A stretch of DNA of 64,000 nt from Ruania rhizosphaerae (GTDB lineage: Bacteria > Actinomycetota > Actinomycetes > Actinomycetales > Beutenbergiaceae): contig NZ_VSMB01000003.1 of the NCBI RefSeq assembly GCF_009805705.1, forward strand, positions 124,001 through 188,000, given 5' to 3'. The notes below the pieces were generated by a model. It saw only the letters and a program-made list of their open reading frames with translations. It had not been told where the DNA came from and did not search any database. Made by a program: the position numbers and the translations under genes. Below are positions 1 through 9,816 of this stretch, piece by piece (the first letter of the stretch is position 1; the number at the start of each line of letters is the position of its first letter).

Positions 1-235
1 CCTGATCGTGCGCAGCCAGGATGGTTCTGGCGAAGCCGGCCATCGCGTGCCCGTTGTCGGTCAATGAGACCTCGTGGGTGTCCCGCAGGACGAGTCGCCG
101 GTTCGCCGCCTTCTCCAGGCGCGCGACATGCTGACTGACCGTGGGTTGGCTGATCCCGAGCCGCTGTGCAGTGCGGGTGAAGCTGAGCGTCTCGCTCAGG
201 GTGAGGAAGGTGCGGAGCTGGGCGGGTTCGAACAC
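1..235 (-). CDS. LysR-family transcriptional regulator, N-terminal part only
   Basis: The first 78 codons of a LysR-type regulator are visible and the rest lies beyond the left edge. The start is a GTG preceded by GAGAAGG at good spacing. The translation begins VFEPAQLRTFLTL, and the winged helix-turn-helix contains FTRTAQRLGISQPTVSQHVARL, the classic LysR recognition helix. It is transcribed away from the MFS exporter gene, with a dyad at 283-297 between them. By analogy with other LysR/transporter pairs it probably controls that exporter and its own gene. The effector domain is not in view, so the ligand cannot be guessed. Confidence 0.85.
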   Translation of the reverse strand, partial: MFEPAQLRTFLTLSETLSFTRTAQRLGISQPTVSQHVARLEKAANRRLVLRDTHEVSLTDNGHAMAGFARTILAAHDQ

Positions 236-282
236 GGGGACCTTCTCGATTGGTCAATGATTCGACCACGATAGGACCGGCT

Positions 283-297
283 ATTGATGAGCGCAAT
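283..297. promoter_or_regulatory. Candidate LysR-type binding box (ATTG-N7-CAAT)
   Basis: The dyad ATTGATGAGCGCAAT lies between the divergent LysR and MFS genes and contains the T-N11-A core expected of LysR-type boxes. A TATAGG or TATGCG -10-like hexamer follows at 304-318 on the exporter side. Assignment to the adjacent LysR protein is inference from position. Confidence 0.5.
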
Positions 298-416
298 GGC
301 TCTTATAGGCTGTATGCGTTGGATTAATGACGGCGACTCTCCGTACCGTAGAACTGGTCGCCCTGATCTGGGCGAGACCTGATCTGCTCACCCCCTTCGT
401 TCTCGAGGAACTTTCC

Positions 417-1898
417 GTGCGCTCGGCTCACTCAGCCCCGACAGCCACCCCACCCGCCGACTCCGCCAGCCCCACCGACGCCGCCAGCCCCACCGACGCC
501 GCCAACGTGCTCGACCCGCCGACGGCCCGTACCCGCCAGAGCGAGCCGGCCCAGCCTCATCAGCGACCCGAGACGCCTCGGGTACGGCCCAGTCGCAAGC
601 CGTCGTCCGTGCTCGCCGCCCTGCGGGTGCGCAACTACCGTTTCTACGTCGGTTCCATGGCCCTGACGAGCACCTGCGGTTGGGCGGCGCGTGTGGTGCA
701 GGACTGGTTGGTGCTCGAGCTCAGCGGTTCCGCCGCCCTGGTCGGCCTCACCGTGGCCCTCCAGTTCGCCCCGATGCTGCTCTTCGGTCTTTTCGGCGGG
801 GTGCTGGCCGACCGGTACGACCGGCGCCGGATCCTCACGATCACCCAGTCCCTGTTCGGGTTGTTCACCCTGGTGCTCGGTGTGCTCACAGTGATCGGCG
901 TGGTCCAGGTGTGGCACGTGCTGCTGGCCGCGTTCGCCGGCGGCATGACGATCGTCGTGGACAATCCCGCGCGTCAAGCATTCCTGCATGAGATCGCCGG
1001 TCCGGAGCACCTGCGCCGCGCGATCAGCCTCAACACCTCTGTGTTCCAGCTGGGTGCGCTCATCGGACCGGCCTTCGCCGCCGGCCTGATCGCCTTGGTC
1101 GGCAATGGCTGGGCGTTCATCGCCAACTCGATCGCCTGCGGCGTGGCAGCCTGGTTCATCTTCTCGATGCGCCGTTCGCAGATGTACCCGGCGCCCCGGG
1201 TGGCCCGTGCGAAGGGGCAGCTGCGTGCGGGGCTGCACCACGTGCGGCACCGGCCCGAGATCCTGTGGACCTGCGTTCTTGTCGGGTTCGTGGCGCTCAC
1301 CGGGGTCAATATGGCCACGGTGCTCGCCGCCTACGCCGACGAGGTCGTCCAGATCGGCGCGAGTGGCTACGGGCTTCTCACCTCCACACTCGCCCTCGGC
1401 GCGATCACCGGTGCGATGCTCGCCGGGCGTGCCCGGCGGCTGCGCCTACGTACCTTGGTGCTCGGTGCGGTGGTTCTCGGCTCGTTGCAGTTGGTGGCAG
1501 CCGCGGTCGGAAGTGTGTGGCTGTTCCTCGTAGTGCTGTACTTGATGGGCATGACCTGCCTGCTGTACCTCACCCGCAGCAACACGATGGTGCAGACCAA
1601 TGCTGACCCGGCGATGCGTGGCCGGGTGCTCTCCCTGTACGTCCTCATCAACATGGGAGCGCAAGCTGCCTCCGGTCTCATCATCGGCGCGGTCATCGAG
1701 CTTGGCGGCGCCCACTGGGGACTGGCCGCCTGTGCGACCGGTCCGCTTCTCGGTGCCGTGGTGGTGGGAACCATCCTCGCGCGCCGCGGCCACCTGCGGC
1801 CCGTGCTGCGTCGTGCGGATCTGCACGCCGGGCGCTGGCACGCGCCGGGAGTGCGGTTGGACTTCGAGCCGCGCTCCGGTCTGGCACACGTCGCCTGA
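417..1898 (+). CDS. MFS transporter (DHA3/EntS-like exporter)
   Basis: This is a 493-residue major facilitator protein with about 12 hydrophobic segments from residue 75 onward. The loop after TM2 carries the MFS motif A-like sequence GVLADRYDRRRIL, and EHLRRAISLN and DPAMRGRVLSLY resemble the EntS/DHA3 group of proton-driven drug or siderophore exporters. The N-terminus is a long Pro/Ala-rich cytoplasmic tail that includes two exact 18-bp tandem repeats at 463-498. The GTG at 417 has GAGGA at good spacing. An in-frame ATG at 327 would add 30 residues but has no ribosome-binding site. The substrate is unknown, and control by the divergent LysR protein is likely. Confidence 0.85.
   Translation: MRSAHSAPTATPPADSASPTDAASPTDAANVLDPPTARTRQSEPAQPHQRPETPRVRPSRKPSSVLAALRVRNYRFYVGSMALTSTCGWAARVVQDWLVLELSGSAALVGLTVALQFAPMLLFGLFGGVLADRYDRRRILTITQSLFGLFTLVLGVLTVIGVVQVWHVLLAAFAGGMTIVVDNPARQAFLHEIAGPEHLRRAISLNTSVFQLGALIGPAFAAGLIALVGNGWAFIANSIACGVAAWFIFSMRRSQMYPAPRVARAKGQLRAGLHHVRHRPEILWTCVLVGFVALTGVNMATVLAAYADEVVQIGASGYGLLTSTLALGAITGAMLAGRARRLRLRTLVLGAVVLGSLQLVAAAVGSVWLFLVVLYLMGMTCLLYLTRSNTMVQTNADPAMRGRVLSLYVLINMGAQAASGLIIGAVIELGGAHWGLAACATGPLLGAVVVGTILARRGHLRPVLRRADLHAGRWHAPGVRLDFEPRSGLAHVA
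463..498 (+). repeat. Two 18-bp tandem repeats in the MFS N-terminal tail
   Basis: Two identical copies of an 18-bp unit encode repeated SPTDAA blocks in the low-complexity cytoplasmic tail of the MFS protein. Such a repeat can vary in copy number by slippage without breaking the frame. Confidence 0.9.
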
Positions 1899-1918
1899 TC
1901 CACTCCCTTCCCGCCGAG

Positions 1919-1965
1919 CGCTGAGTTGTTCGGCATCGCCGGCTCAGACGCCGAGGAGCTCAGCG
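1919..1965. terminator. 47-bp palindromic element / bidirectional terminator, copy 1
   Basis: Arms at 1919-1934 and 1950-1965 (16 bp, three mismatches) flank a 15-nt loop. The element lies between the convergent MFS and ligD genes, and its right arm covers the ligD stop codon. There is no U-tract. The left arm and the first four loop bases are identical to a second copy at 34431-34477, which also separates convergent genes. Confidence 0.6.
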
Positions 1966-4608
1966 TTCGCCGTCGAGGGCACGCAGATCGGCGACGGTGA
2001 GATCGCTGCGCCACCCTCGCCACCGGGGATGGCGCAGCCGACCGGCAGCCGACCACTCGCCGAACTCCACCTCGGCTACCTGCTCCGGGCGCAGCCAGTG
2101 CGCCCCGCGGGCGTCGAGTGCGGGGACGTCGTCGAAGGGCGGCTCACCGATCTCCAGGGGAGCGAACCTCTCCACCCACGCCCGCGCCTCCTTCTCACTG
2201 AAGCCCGTGCCCACTCGTCCCACATAGCGCCAGCCGCCCTCCGCCGTCGGCACACCGAGCAGCAAACCCCCGACGGAACCTGCCCGCCCGCCCTGACCGG
2301 GGCGCCATCCGCCCACGACGACCTCCACGGACTCGGTGTGCTTGAGCTTGACCCACCCGCTCGAGCGGCGCCCCGGCAGGTACCGCCCGTCGGGTCGCTT
2401 GGCCACCACGCCTTCCAAGCCCCAGGTGCGGCTGGCCTGCATCGCCGCGTCCAGATCGCCTTCGAAAGCAGGCGGTACCTGGATCCGGGTGCTGGGCCGC
2501 ACCAGATCGGAGAGGATCTCCCGACGGTGCCGGTACGGCTCGTCGGTCACGGGCACCCCGGCCACCTCGAGCACGTCGAAGAGCATGAGGTGCACCGGCC
2601 GACGGGCGGCGAGAGATCGTGCCTCCGACTCCCGGGAGACCTGCATCCGCGGTTGGAGTAGTTCGAAGGACGGCCTGCCGTCCTTGGTGAGCGCGACGAC
2701 CTCACCGTCCAGCACGGCATCGCCGTTGACGGCGTCGGCGAGCTCGGCCAGCTCCGGGTAGGAGGCAGTGATGTCCCGGCCGCTGCGAGCCCACAGCCGC
2801 ACGGTCCCGCCCGCTACGCGCGCGATGCATCGCTGCCCATCCCACTTCATCTCCATCGCCCAGTCGGGACCCACGTCGGTGGGGGAGCCCGGGGAGGCGA
2901 GCATGGGTGCAGGAGGCCGGCCCTCCGGCGGCCGATCACCAGCACGTGTAGCTGCACGCGGTCCGCGTCGCACCGGGGTGGGCAGAGCGCGCGACCGATC
3001 CCCCGGCCCTGAGTTCGGCGCTGAGTCCGGCCCCATGTCCGGCCCCATGTCCGGCCCCATGTCCGGCTCCGCAACCGGCGTCGAGATCCCGGCAGCGACC
3101 GGTACAGCGGCGCGCCCCGCCGGATCCTCCGACCGGCCAGCGTGCGTCCGGCCGGTCATCAGGTGTAGGAGCCAATGCCGCCTTTCCTCCGGCGTCTCGG
3201 CCCGGGAACCGGTGTGGATCAGCGCGAAGGTCGACGTCTGCCCGGTACTGGAGGCCAATCCACCGTCCGGCAACCCCGTGAGAGCGACGATCAGCTCAGC
3301 GCCCACGCGCCACTTGAGCACCTCGTAGGTCCCGGTGTCCCAGATGGTCATCTCCCCAGCGCCGTACTCCCCGCGCGGGATCGTTCCCGAGAAGGTCAGG
3401 TACTCCATCGGATGGTCCTCGGTCTGGACCGCCAGGTGCTGCCGCGTCGGGTCCGTCGGCATCCCTTTCGGCACCGCCCAACTGACCAGCACGCCATCAT
3501 CGGCCAGCCGCAAGTCCCAGTGCAGACGGCTGGCGTGGTGTTCCTGGATGACGAACACCCGCTCCCCACCGGGCAGTGGTGAGACATCGGGTACCGGTTC
3601 GGGCGTACGGGCCGGATCGCGCATGGCGCGGTAACTGGTGAGTGCATCTCCCGCAAGGTCGCTCGTGCCGGTGGTGTTGATGGCATGTGCCCGACGTTCG
3701 AGCGCTGCCATCGGGTCAGCGGTCTCACCGGTCTGGCCGGCGACCCGCTCGAGCACCTCCGCCATCTCCAGCTGCCGCAACCCCGGGTCCTCGAGCTCGG
3801 CCCAGGTGCGTGGCACAGCGACAGTCGGGTGCTCACGCCCCCGCAGCGAGTAGGGCGCCACCGTCGTCTTGTTCGGGTGGTTCTGGCTCCAGTCGATGAA
3901 TACCTTGCCCGGCCGGGCCACCTTCGCCATCTGCGCGGTGACGGCGTCCGGATGGTCCGCCTCCAGGCTCACCGCGAGCTCACGGGCCAGCCCCCGGATC
4001 TGCTCGGCGTCGTGACCGCCGTCCAGTGGGGCGTACAGGTGGATCCCCTTCGAGCCGCTGGTGACGGGCACACAGTCCCATCCCAGACCGGCGAGCACAT
4101 CGCGGATCCACCGCGCCACCTCGGCCACCTCGGGGAGGGTGACGCCCGGCCCCGGGTCGAGGTCGAACACGATCCGGTCGGGATGGCGGGGCCGGCCGGA
4201 GGAGTCGAAGCGCCACTGGGGCACGTGGATCTCCAATGCGGCCATCTGCGCCAGCCACACCAAGGTCGGGCGATCGTTGACCAGCGGATAGGTATTGGTG
4301 TGATCGGAGTGGGCCAGATCCGCCCGTGCCACCCAGTCAGGTGTCCCCGAGTCGAGGTTCTTGGTGAAGAACACCTGGCCCGGGTCGGCGGCGGTGCCGA
4401 CGCCGTTGACCCACCGTTTGCGCGTTGCGGGTCGTCCCGCGCAGTGCGGGACCATCACGGCGGCGATCTCGGAGTAGTACCCGATCACCTCCGCCTTGGT
4501 GGTGCCGGTGGCCGGGTACAGAACCTTGCCGAGGTTGGTCAGGCGCAGGCGACGGCCGTCGACCTGGGCGATCGTCTCGGTGCGGGCCATGGGGCTATCG
4601 TGACGCAT
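1960..4608 (-). CDS. ligD: Multifunctional non-homologous end-joining protein LigD (Pol-PE-Lig)
   Basis: An 882-residue ATP-dependent DNA ligase D that repairs double-strand breaks with Ku. The N-terminal polymerase/primase domain (about 15-300) carries the metal-binding DLDPGPG motif. The central 3'-phosphoesterase domain (about 355-495) has HHASRLHWDLRL and the RGEYGAG region. The C-terminal ligase domain has the nucleotidyl-transfer motif KWDGQR with the adenylated lysine at K588. The order Pol-PE-Lig is the mycobacterial one. The linker between PE and ligase is Pro/Gly/Asp-rich and carries a 12-bp triplicate repeat. The ATG at 4608 has TAGGAG six bases upstream. The gene is divergent from ku, 89 bp away. 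Confidence 0.95.
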   Translation of the reverse strand: MRHDSPMARTETIAQVDGRRLRLTNLGKVLYPATGTTKAEVIGYYSEIAAVMVPHCAGRPATRKRWVNGVGTAADPGQVFFTKNLDSGTPDWVARADLAHSDHTNTYPLVNDRPTLVWLAQMAALEIHVPQWRFDSSGRPRHPDRIVFDLDPGPGVTLPEVAEVARWIRDVLAGLGWDCVPVTSGSKGIHLYAPLDGGHDAEQIRGLARELAVSLEADHPDAVTAQMAKVARPGKVFIDWSQNHPNKTTVAPYSLRGREHPTVAVPRTWAELEDPGLRQLEMAEVLERVAGQTGETADPMAALERRAHAINTTGTSDLAGDALTSYRAMRDPARTPEPVPDVSPLPGGERVFVIQEHHASRLHWDLRLADDGVLVSWAVPKGMPTDPTRQHLAVQTEDHPMEYLTFSGTIPRGEYGAGEMTIWDTGTYEVLKWRVGAELIVALTGLPDGGLASSTGQTSTFALIHTGSRAETPEERRHWLLHLMTGRTHAGRSEDPAGRAAVPVAAGISTPVAEPDMGPDMGPDMGPDSAPNSGPGDRSRALPTPVRRGPRAATRAGDRPPEGRPPAPMLASPGSPTDVGPDWAMEMKWDGQRCIARVAGGTVRLWARSGRDITASYPELAELADAVNGDAVLDGEVVALTKDGRPSFELLQPRMQVSRESEARSLAARRPVHLMLFDVLEVAGVPVTDEPYRHRREILSDLVRPSTRIQVPPAFEGDLDAAMQASRTWGLEGVVAKRPDGRYLPGRRSSGWVKLKHTESVEVVVGGWRPGQGGRAGSVGGLLLGVPTAEGGWRYVGRVGTGFSEKEARAWVERFAPLEIGEPPFDDVPALDARGAHWLRPEQVAEVEFGEWSAAGRLRHPRWRGWRSDLTVADLRALDGER
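3026..3061 (-). repeat. Three 12-bp tandem repeats in the LigD interdomain linker
   Basis: Three exact copies of a 12-bp unit (plus-strand tccggccccatg) encode repeated DMGP tetrapeptides, followed by a partial fourth copy. They lie in the flexible linker between the phosphoesterase and ligase domains of LigD. Confidence 0.9.
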
Positions 4609-4697
4609 CGAGGTCTCCTACGGTGGCACGAGGGCACTCCGGGCTCGCGGGCGGCGACTGGGGCGTGTGTACTGGTGTGGGAACGGAAGGAGCGAGC

Positions 4698-5609
4698 ATG
4701 AGGGCGATCTGGAAGGGGTCGGTCACCTTCGGGCTGGTCAACGTCCCTGTCTCGGTCTACAGCGCCACCGAGAGTCACGACGTCAAGCTGCACCAGGTCC
4801 ACGACGCCGACGGCGGACGCATCCGGTACCAGCGCAAGTGCGAGCAGTGCGGCGAGATCGTGCCGTATGAGCACATCGACAAGGCGTACGTCGACGATGA
4901 GCAGACCGTGGTACTCACCGGTGAAGACTTCGCGACCCTGCCGGCCGAACGTAGCCGCGAGATCGACGTGCTGGAGTTCGTCCCTTCCGACCAGGTCGAA
5001 CCCGTCATGCTCGACTCGTCCTACTACCTCGCGCCCAGTTCCAACTCCGCGAAGTCCTACGTGCTGCTGCGCCGCACGCTCGAGGAGTCCGACCGCACCG
5101 CGATCGTCTCGTTCACGCTGCGCCAGAAGACGCGGCTCGCTGCGCTGCGCGTGCGCGGCGAAGTGCTGATGCTGCAGACCCTGCTGTGGGCAGACGAGGT
5201 CCGGGCCCCCGAGTTCGAGTCGCTGGAGGGCGACGTGAAGGTCAGCGCCAGGGAGCTCGAGATGTCGGCGGCGCTGGTGGCCGCCTACGAGAAGGACTTC
5301 GTGCCCGCCGAGCATGAGGACGAATACCAGATCCAGCTCCGCTCGCTCATCGACGCCAAGCTCGAGAAGGGCGAGGGATACACGGCCGAGGAGACCGTGG
5401 AGGAGGAATCGGGGGAGGTGCTCGACCTGATGGAGGCCCTCCGGCGCAGCGTCGAGGCGAGCCGCGGTTCGCGTGGGAGGCAAGGCGCAGCCGATGATGC
5501 AGACAGTGCTGACGGTGCCGCAGAGGCCACCGATGCTGACGAGGATTCCGGTTCCGGCGAGCCGAGCAAGCCTGCGCGCACATCCCGACGGCGGTCCAAG
5601 AGCGCCTAG
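4698..5609 (+). CDS. ku: Non-homologous end-joining protein Ku
   Basis: A 303-residue bacterial Ku beginning MRAIWKGSVTFGLVNVPV, the conserved family start. Ku homodimers thread onto DNA ends and recruit LigD. The Ku core covers about residues 1-255, including the CEQCGEIVPYEHIDKAYV region. The tail after about 265 is low-complexity and acidic, then basic (TSRRRSKSA), like the C-terminal extensions reported to affect DNA binding and LigD stimulation. The ATG at 4698 has AAGGAGC seven bases upstream. It is divergent from ligD, so the two may share a control region at 4609-4697. Confidence 0.95.
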   Translation: MRAIWKGSVTFGLVNVPVSVYSATESHDVKLHQVHDADGGRIRYQRKCEQCGEIVPYEHIDKAYVDDEQTVVLTGEDFATLPAERSREIDVLEFVPSDQVEPVMLDSSYYLAPSSNSAKSYVLLRRTLEESDRTAIVSFTLRQKTRLAALRVRGEVLMLQTLLWADEVRAPEFESLEGDVKVSARELEMSAALVAAYEKDFVPAEHEDEYQIQLRSLIDAKLEKGEGYTAEETVEEESGEVLDLMEALRRSVEASRGSRGRQGAADDADSADGAAEATDADEDSGSGEPSKPARTSRRRSKSA

Positions 5610-5808
5610 GAGAGCCGCTCCCGTCTGAGGCACCGTGGGCGAGCCCGCCGTCGCAGTCCCTGGCGTTGCTCCTCCTGCTGGGCCGAACCCAGGAGTAAGA
5701 TGGACAGCGTTCTCCGAGGTGGGGGACCGGCGCTCACGGGTACAGGTACAGGCTGACGCGGCCGATGCCGGGCGTTCGACGACGACCTCGAGGAGGCCCA
5801 CTCCGCTC

Positions 5809-7869
5809 ATGCCGTCTGACCATCCCGGCCGGCAACGCACCGACCCATCCACCAACAGGACCGACACCTCAACCGACTCGCCTTCCCACTCGGCCGGCCA
5901 CACGGCAACCGAGACCGCGGATTCCGCAGGAGGCGCCACCGCAGGCGCCTCGTCTTCCGCCCGCCCCGGTTCCACACCGATGGAGCCGAGTGCGCTGCCA
6001 CCGAGCACCGCAGTCGTGGCGACGCTCGCCCGGCTCTATCCGTTCTTCCGGCCGGCCATCCCGCGTTTCGTCGCCGGGATGCTCTGCGCGCTGGGTGCGA
6101 GCCTGTGTGCCCTCGGGATCCCGCAGGCCCTGCGCTGGGCCGTCGACGGCCCGCTGATGGGTGCCGTCGGAAGCTCCGACCGCACCGGCATCTGGCAGGC
6201 GATCGCTCTGGTCCTGGGCCTCGGTGTGCTGGAGGCCGGGCTGATCGCCGCCCGCCGTGCCTTCATCCTCATCCCGGGAACCAAGGTGGAGGCGAGCATG
6301 AGGCTCGCCCTGTTCCGCCACCTGCAGGACCTGCCGAGCGCGTTCCACGACCAGTGGCCCGGTGGGCAGCTGCTCTCCCGCTCGATGTCGGACCTGGGCA
6401 TGCTGCGACGGTGGCTGTCCTTCGGTCTGGTGATGCTCGTGGTCAACACGTCCACGATCGCCGTCGGTATCGGCCTGATGGTCCACGGTGGGGGCTGGCT
6501 CGGCATCGCCTACCTGGCCGGTGCACTGCCGGTGATCTGGTTCTCCTACCGGTTCTCCTCCCGATTCCGGCGCATCTCCCGGCTCAGCCAGGACCAGGCC
6601 GGTGACCTCGCCACCACGGTGGAGGAGTCGGTCCACGGGATCCGGGTCCTGAAGGCCTTCGGGCGCGGCCGTGAGGCGTACCAGAACTTCTCCGTGCAGG
6701 CAGACCAGCTGCGCCGGACCGAGATGAACAAGGCCCGTACCCTCGGCGCCTTCACCTTTGCCATCACCGCGATCTCGGAGGTGATGCTGGGGCTGTGCCT
6801 GCTCGCCGGTGTGTGGCTGGCCATCGAAGGGCAGATCAGCGTCGGTGACCTGGTCGCGTTCTTCGCCACCGCCGTCGTGGTGGCGGGGCCGGTCGAACAG
6901 CTTGGGCACCTGGTCTCGATGACCCTCTACGCCAAGACGGCCGTCGACCGCTACTTCGAGGTGCTCGACAGCCCGAACACGGTCGCCGACCCCGAGCACC
7001 CCCGGCGCCCGGACGAGGTGCGCGGGCAGGTTCAGTTCGACGGTGTCCACTTCTCCTACCCGGATGAGCCGACACCGGACCAGACCTGGCGAGACCCGGA
7101 CCGGCCGCGCGAACGTCCACGCACCGAAGTCCTCGACGGGATCGATCTCGAGATCCGCCCGGGGGAGACGATGGCACTCGTCGGCCTCACCGGCTCCGGC
7201 AAGTCGACCCTCATCTCGCTCGTGCCCCGTCTGTTCGACGTCACTGCCGGTACCGTGCGCATCGACGGTGTCGACGTGCGCGACTACTCGCGCCACCACC
7301 TGCGTGAGATCGTCTCGATCGCGTTCGAGGATTCCACACTGTTCTCGGCGACCGTTCGCGAGAATGTCCTCCTCGGCGCACCGCAGGGACATGACGGCGA
7401 GGAGGACCTGCAGCGCGCGCTCACCGTGGCGCAAGCCCAGTTCGCCCATGCTCTTCCCCGCGGCGTCGACACCACCATCGGGGAGGAAGGCCTGAGCCTC
7501 TCCGGCGGTCAGCGGCAGCGGCTCGCGCTCGCCCGTGCGGTGGCAGCCCGGCCCCGCGTGCTGGTGCTCGACGACCCGCTCTCTGCGCTGGACGTGGCCA
7601 CGGAGGAGGCGGTGACGGCGCAACTGCGCCAGGAACTGGCCGGCACCACGACGCTCGTGGTGGCGCACCGACCCTCGACGGTGGCCCTCGCCGATCGGGT
7701 GGCCGTGCTCCAGGACGGGCGTATCAGCGCGGTGGGGACCCACACCGACCTGCTGGCCACGCACGAGCACTACCGGTTCGTCATCTCCAGTCTCGTCGAT
7801 CCGGTCAGCGCTGGGCCGGAGGACGCGGCGGTGCCTCCGAGCACGCGCTCTGCGGAGGTGGGGTTCTGA
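5809..7869 (+). CDS. ABC exporter half, degenerate Walker B subunit
   Basis: A 686-residue type IV ABC exporter half-transporter: an N-terminal disordered tail, six TM helices (about 80-370), then an ATPase domain. The Walker A is [11 protein letters not shown], the signature is a canonical [14 protein letters not shown], and the H-loop is VVAHRPS. The Walker B ends [11 protein letters not shown], with Asp where the catalytic Glu should be, and the Q-loop position reads FEDSTLFS with no Gln. These losses mark the degenerate subunit of a heterodimer. I chose ATG 5809: a TAAGAT -10-like box at 5696-5701 lies downstream of the longer GTG start at 5635 and argues against it. It is coupled to the next gene by a TGATG overlap. 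Confidence 0.88.
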   Translation: MPSDHPGRQRTDPSTNRTDTSTDSPSHSAGHTATETADSAGGATAGASSSARPGSTPMEPSALPPSTAVVATLARLYPFFRPAIPRFVAGMLCALGASLCALGIPQALRWAVDGPLMGAVGSSDRTGIWQAIALVLGLGVLEAGLIAARRAFILIPGTKVEASMRLALFRHLQDLPSAFHDQWPGGQLLSRSMSDLGMLRRWLSFGLVMLVVNTSTIAVGIGLMVHGGGWLGIAYLAGALPVIWFSYRFSSRFRRISRLSQDQAGDLATTVEESVHGIRVLKAFGRGREAYQNFSVQADQLRRTEMNKARTLGAFTFAITAISEVMLGLCLLAGVWLAIEGQISVGDLVAFFATAVVVAGPVEQLGHLVSMTLYAKTAVDRYFEVLDSPNTVADPEHPRRPDEVRGQVQFDGVHFSYPDEPTPDQTWRDPDRPRERPRTEVLDGIDLEIRPGETMALVGLTGSGKSTLISLVPRLFDVTAGTVRIDGVDVRDYSRHHLREIVSIAFEDSTLFSATVRENVLLGAPQGHDGEEDLQRALTVAQAQFAHALPRGVDTTIGEEGLSLSGGQRQRLALARAVAARPRVLVLDDPLSALDVATEEAVTAQLRQELAGTTTLVVAHRPSTVALADRVAVLQDGRISAVGTHTDLLATHEHYRFVISSLVDPVSAGPEDAAVPPSTRSAEVGF

Positions 7870-9689
7870 TGCGCGCCGTTCCGGTCACCCCGCGCGGGGT
7901 CACCGACGAGGAGAACAGCCACCTCGACCGGGCCGACTCCCGCCTCGTGCGCAGGCGATCGTTGCGCTTGCTGGGCAGTCTGCTCGCTCCGCTCAAGCGG
8001 CTGTTCGTCCTCACGGTCGTCCTGGTGGTCGCTGCGCAGGCGGCGAAGGCCGCTGGCCCGGCGCTGATCGCACGTGCCATCGACGTCGGGATCCCAGCAG
8101 CCCAGGACGGTTCCTGGGGCCCGGCGGTGCTGACGGGGGCCGTGTATGTCGTCACCGCCCTGGTGGCTGGTGCGGCCACCGCTGGCTACATCCGCCTCGC
8201 GGCTCGGGTGAGTCAGTCGATCCTGCTGGACCTGCGTCAGCGCGTGTTCCGTCAGACGCAGCGGTTGAGTCTGGAGTTCCACGAGTCCTACACCTCGGGG
8301 CGTATCATCTCCCGGCAGACCGCTGACCTGGACGCGCTCAAGGAGCTGCTCGACTCGGGTATCACCTCGCTGGCGTCGGGTTTCCTCTACATGATGTTCG
8401 TGGGGATCTCGCTGTTCCTCCTGGACTGGCAGGCGGGTCTGGTGCTGCTGGTGGCCGTGATCCCGGTGTGGCTGATCACCCGCTGGTTCCAGAAGCGTTC
8501 TCAGGTGCTGTACCGGATCTCGCGTGTCGCCTCGGCCCGGCTGATCGTCAACTTCGTCGAGACGATGACCGGGATCCGTGCGGTCCACGCCTTCCGCCGG
8601 GAGGACGCCAACAACCGGACCTACGCGGATCTCACCGAGGAGTACCGGCACAACAACGCGCGCACGATGGGCCTGAACGGCATCTACGATCCGGCCCTGC
8701 AGCTCACGGGCAATGTGACCGTGGCGGTAGCCATGGCGTTCGGCGCCTTCCGGGTGCTGGACGGACAGCTCGAGGTCGGCGTGCTGATCGCGACCCTGCT
8801 CTACACGAAGCGGTTCTTCCAGCCTGTGGGGCAGATGGCGATGTTCTACAACTCCTTCCAGTCCGCCGCGGCAGCGCTGGAGAAGATCTCCGGGCTGCTG
8901 GAGGAGGTCCCGACTGTACGTCAGGCTGAACGGCCCGTTCCGCTCCCGACGGCGTCCGGTCACCTCCGCTTCGAGCACGTGCGCTTCGGCTACGGGAAAG
9001 ACAGCGTCGTGCTGCCCGACCTGGACCTGGACGTCCCGGCCGGGCAAACGGTGGCGTTGGTGGGGCAGACCGGGGCCGGCAAGTCGACGGTGGCGAAGCT
9101 GGTGTCTCGCTTCTACGACGTCACCGGTGGCCGCCTGTTGCTCGACGGCGTGGACCTGCGGGAGGTGACGATGCGGGATCTCCGGCGAGCGGTGGTGATG
9201 GTGACGCAGGAGGCGTACCTGTTCTCGGGCACGGTGCGTGACAACATCGCCCTGGCCCGCCCCGACGCCGACGATGCAGCGATCGAGGCGGCAGCCCGGG
9301 CGGTGGGTGCGCATGACTTCATCACCGCGCTGCCCGAGGGCTACGACTCCGACGTCAACAAGCGCGGTGGCCGCGTCAGTGCCGGGCAACGGCAGCTGAT
9401 CTCGTTCGCCCGGGCGTTCCTCGCCGACCCTGCCGTCCTCATCCTGGACGAGGCGACCAGCTCGCTGGACATCCCCGGTGAGCGACTCGTACAGCGAGGG
9501 TTGCAGACGCTGCTGGCCGACCGGACGGCGATCATCATCGCCCACCGCTTGTCGACAGTGGCGATCGCCGACCGGGTGCTGGTGATGAGCGAGGGGCGCG
9601 TGGTCGAGGATGGTGCGCCCGAGGACCTCATCGGTGGTACCGGACGGTACGCGGCTCTCCATCAAGCGTGGCAGGACTCCCTGGTGTGA
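7869..9689 (+). CDS. ABC exporter half, catalytic Walker B subunit
   Basis: A 606-residue partner of the preceding gene, with six TM helices (about 35-320) and a C-terminal ATPase. Here Walker A ([11 protein letters not shown]), Q-loop ([10 protein letters not shown]), Walker B ([11 protein letters not shown]) and H-loop (IIAHRLST) are intact, but the signature motif is altered to VSAGQRQ. Together with the first subunit this gives one fully consensus composite site (this Walker A/B plus the partner's LSGGQ) and one doubly degenerate site, as in known heterodimeric exporters such as TM287/288. The start overlaps the upstream stop by one base. The substrate is unknown; multidrug or lipid export is the usual family role. 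Confidence 0.9.
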   Translation: MRAVPVTPRGVTDEENSHLDRADSRLVRRRSLRLLGSLLAPLKRLFVLTVVLVVAAQAAKAAGPALIARAIDVGIPAAQDGSWGPAVLTGAVYVVTALVAGAATAGYIRLAARVSQSILLDLRQRVFRQTQRLSLEFHESYTSGRIISRQTADLDALKELLDSGITSLASGFLYMMFVGISLFLLDWQAGLVLLVAVIPVWLITRWFQKRSQVLYRISRVASARLIVNFVETMTGIRAVHAFRREDANNRTYADLTEEYRHNNARTMGLNGIYDPALQLTGNVTVAVAMAFGAFRVLDGQLEVGVLIATLLYTKRFFQPVGQMAMFYNSFQSAAAALEKISGLLEEVPTVRQAERPVPLPTASGHLRFEHVRFGYGKDSVVLPDLDLDVPAGQTVALVGQTGAGKSTVAKLVSRFYDVTGGRLLLDGVDLREVTMRDLRRAVVMVTQEAYLFSGTVRDNIALARPDADDAAIEAAARAVGAHDFITALPEGYDSDVNKRGGRVSAGQRQLISFARAFLADPAVLILDEATSSLDIPGERLVQRGLQTLLADRTAIIIAHRLSTVAIADRVLVMSEGRVVEDGAPEDLIGGTGRYAALHQAWQDSLV

Positions 9690-9704
9690 CGCACCGCTGC
9701 TCGC

Positions 9705-9755
9705 GCTCGTCGATCTGGCTGCGGGTCCGGGCCACCCACAGCCAGATCGACGAGC
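9705..9755. terminator. 17-bp perfect hairpin after the ABC operon
   Basis: Perfect 17-bp arms at 9705-9721 and 9739-9755 flank a 17-nt loop, 15 nt after the stop codon of the second ABC gene. The T-run after the stem is short. It probably ends the ABC operon transcript. Confidence 0.7.
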
Positions 9756-9816
9756 AATTCCGGTCCGCGGTGATCTCCCCTGAGACGCGACGCGCAGTTG
9801 CTGCCAGGATGGGACC

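Noticed and set aside
327-416. ATG 327 as the start of the MFS protein
   Set aside because: No ribosome-binding site and no -10 at leaderless spacing; GTG 417 has GAGGA at good spacing. Not fully excluded.
463-498. Tandem repeats considered as a CRISPR or phase-variation array
   Set aside because: Only two 18-bp copies, in frame, in a low-complexity coding tail; a change in copy number would not shift the frame.
5869-7770. Minus-strand open frame (633 codons) opposite the first ABC gene
   Set aside because: Composition is typical of antisense shadow frames in GC-rich genes, and ABC motifs on the plus strand are unambiguous.
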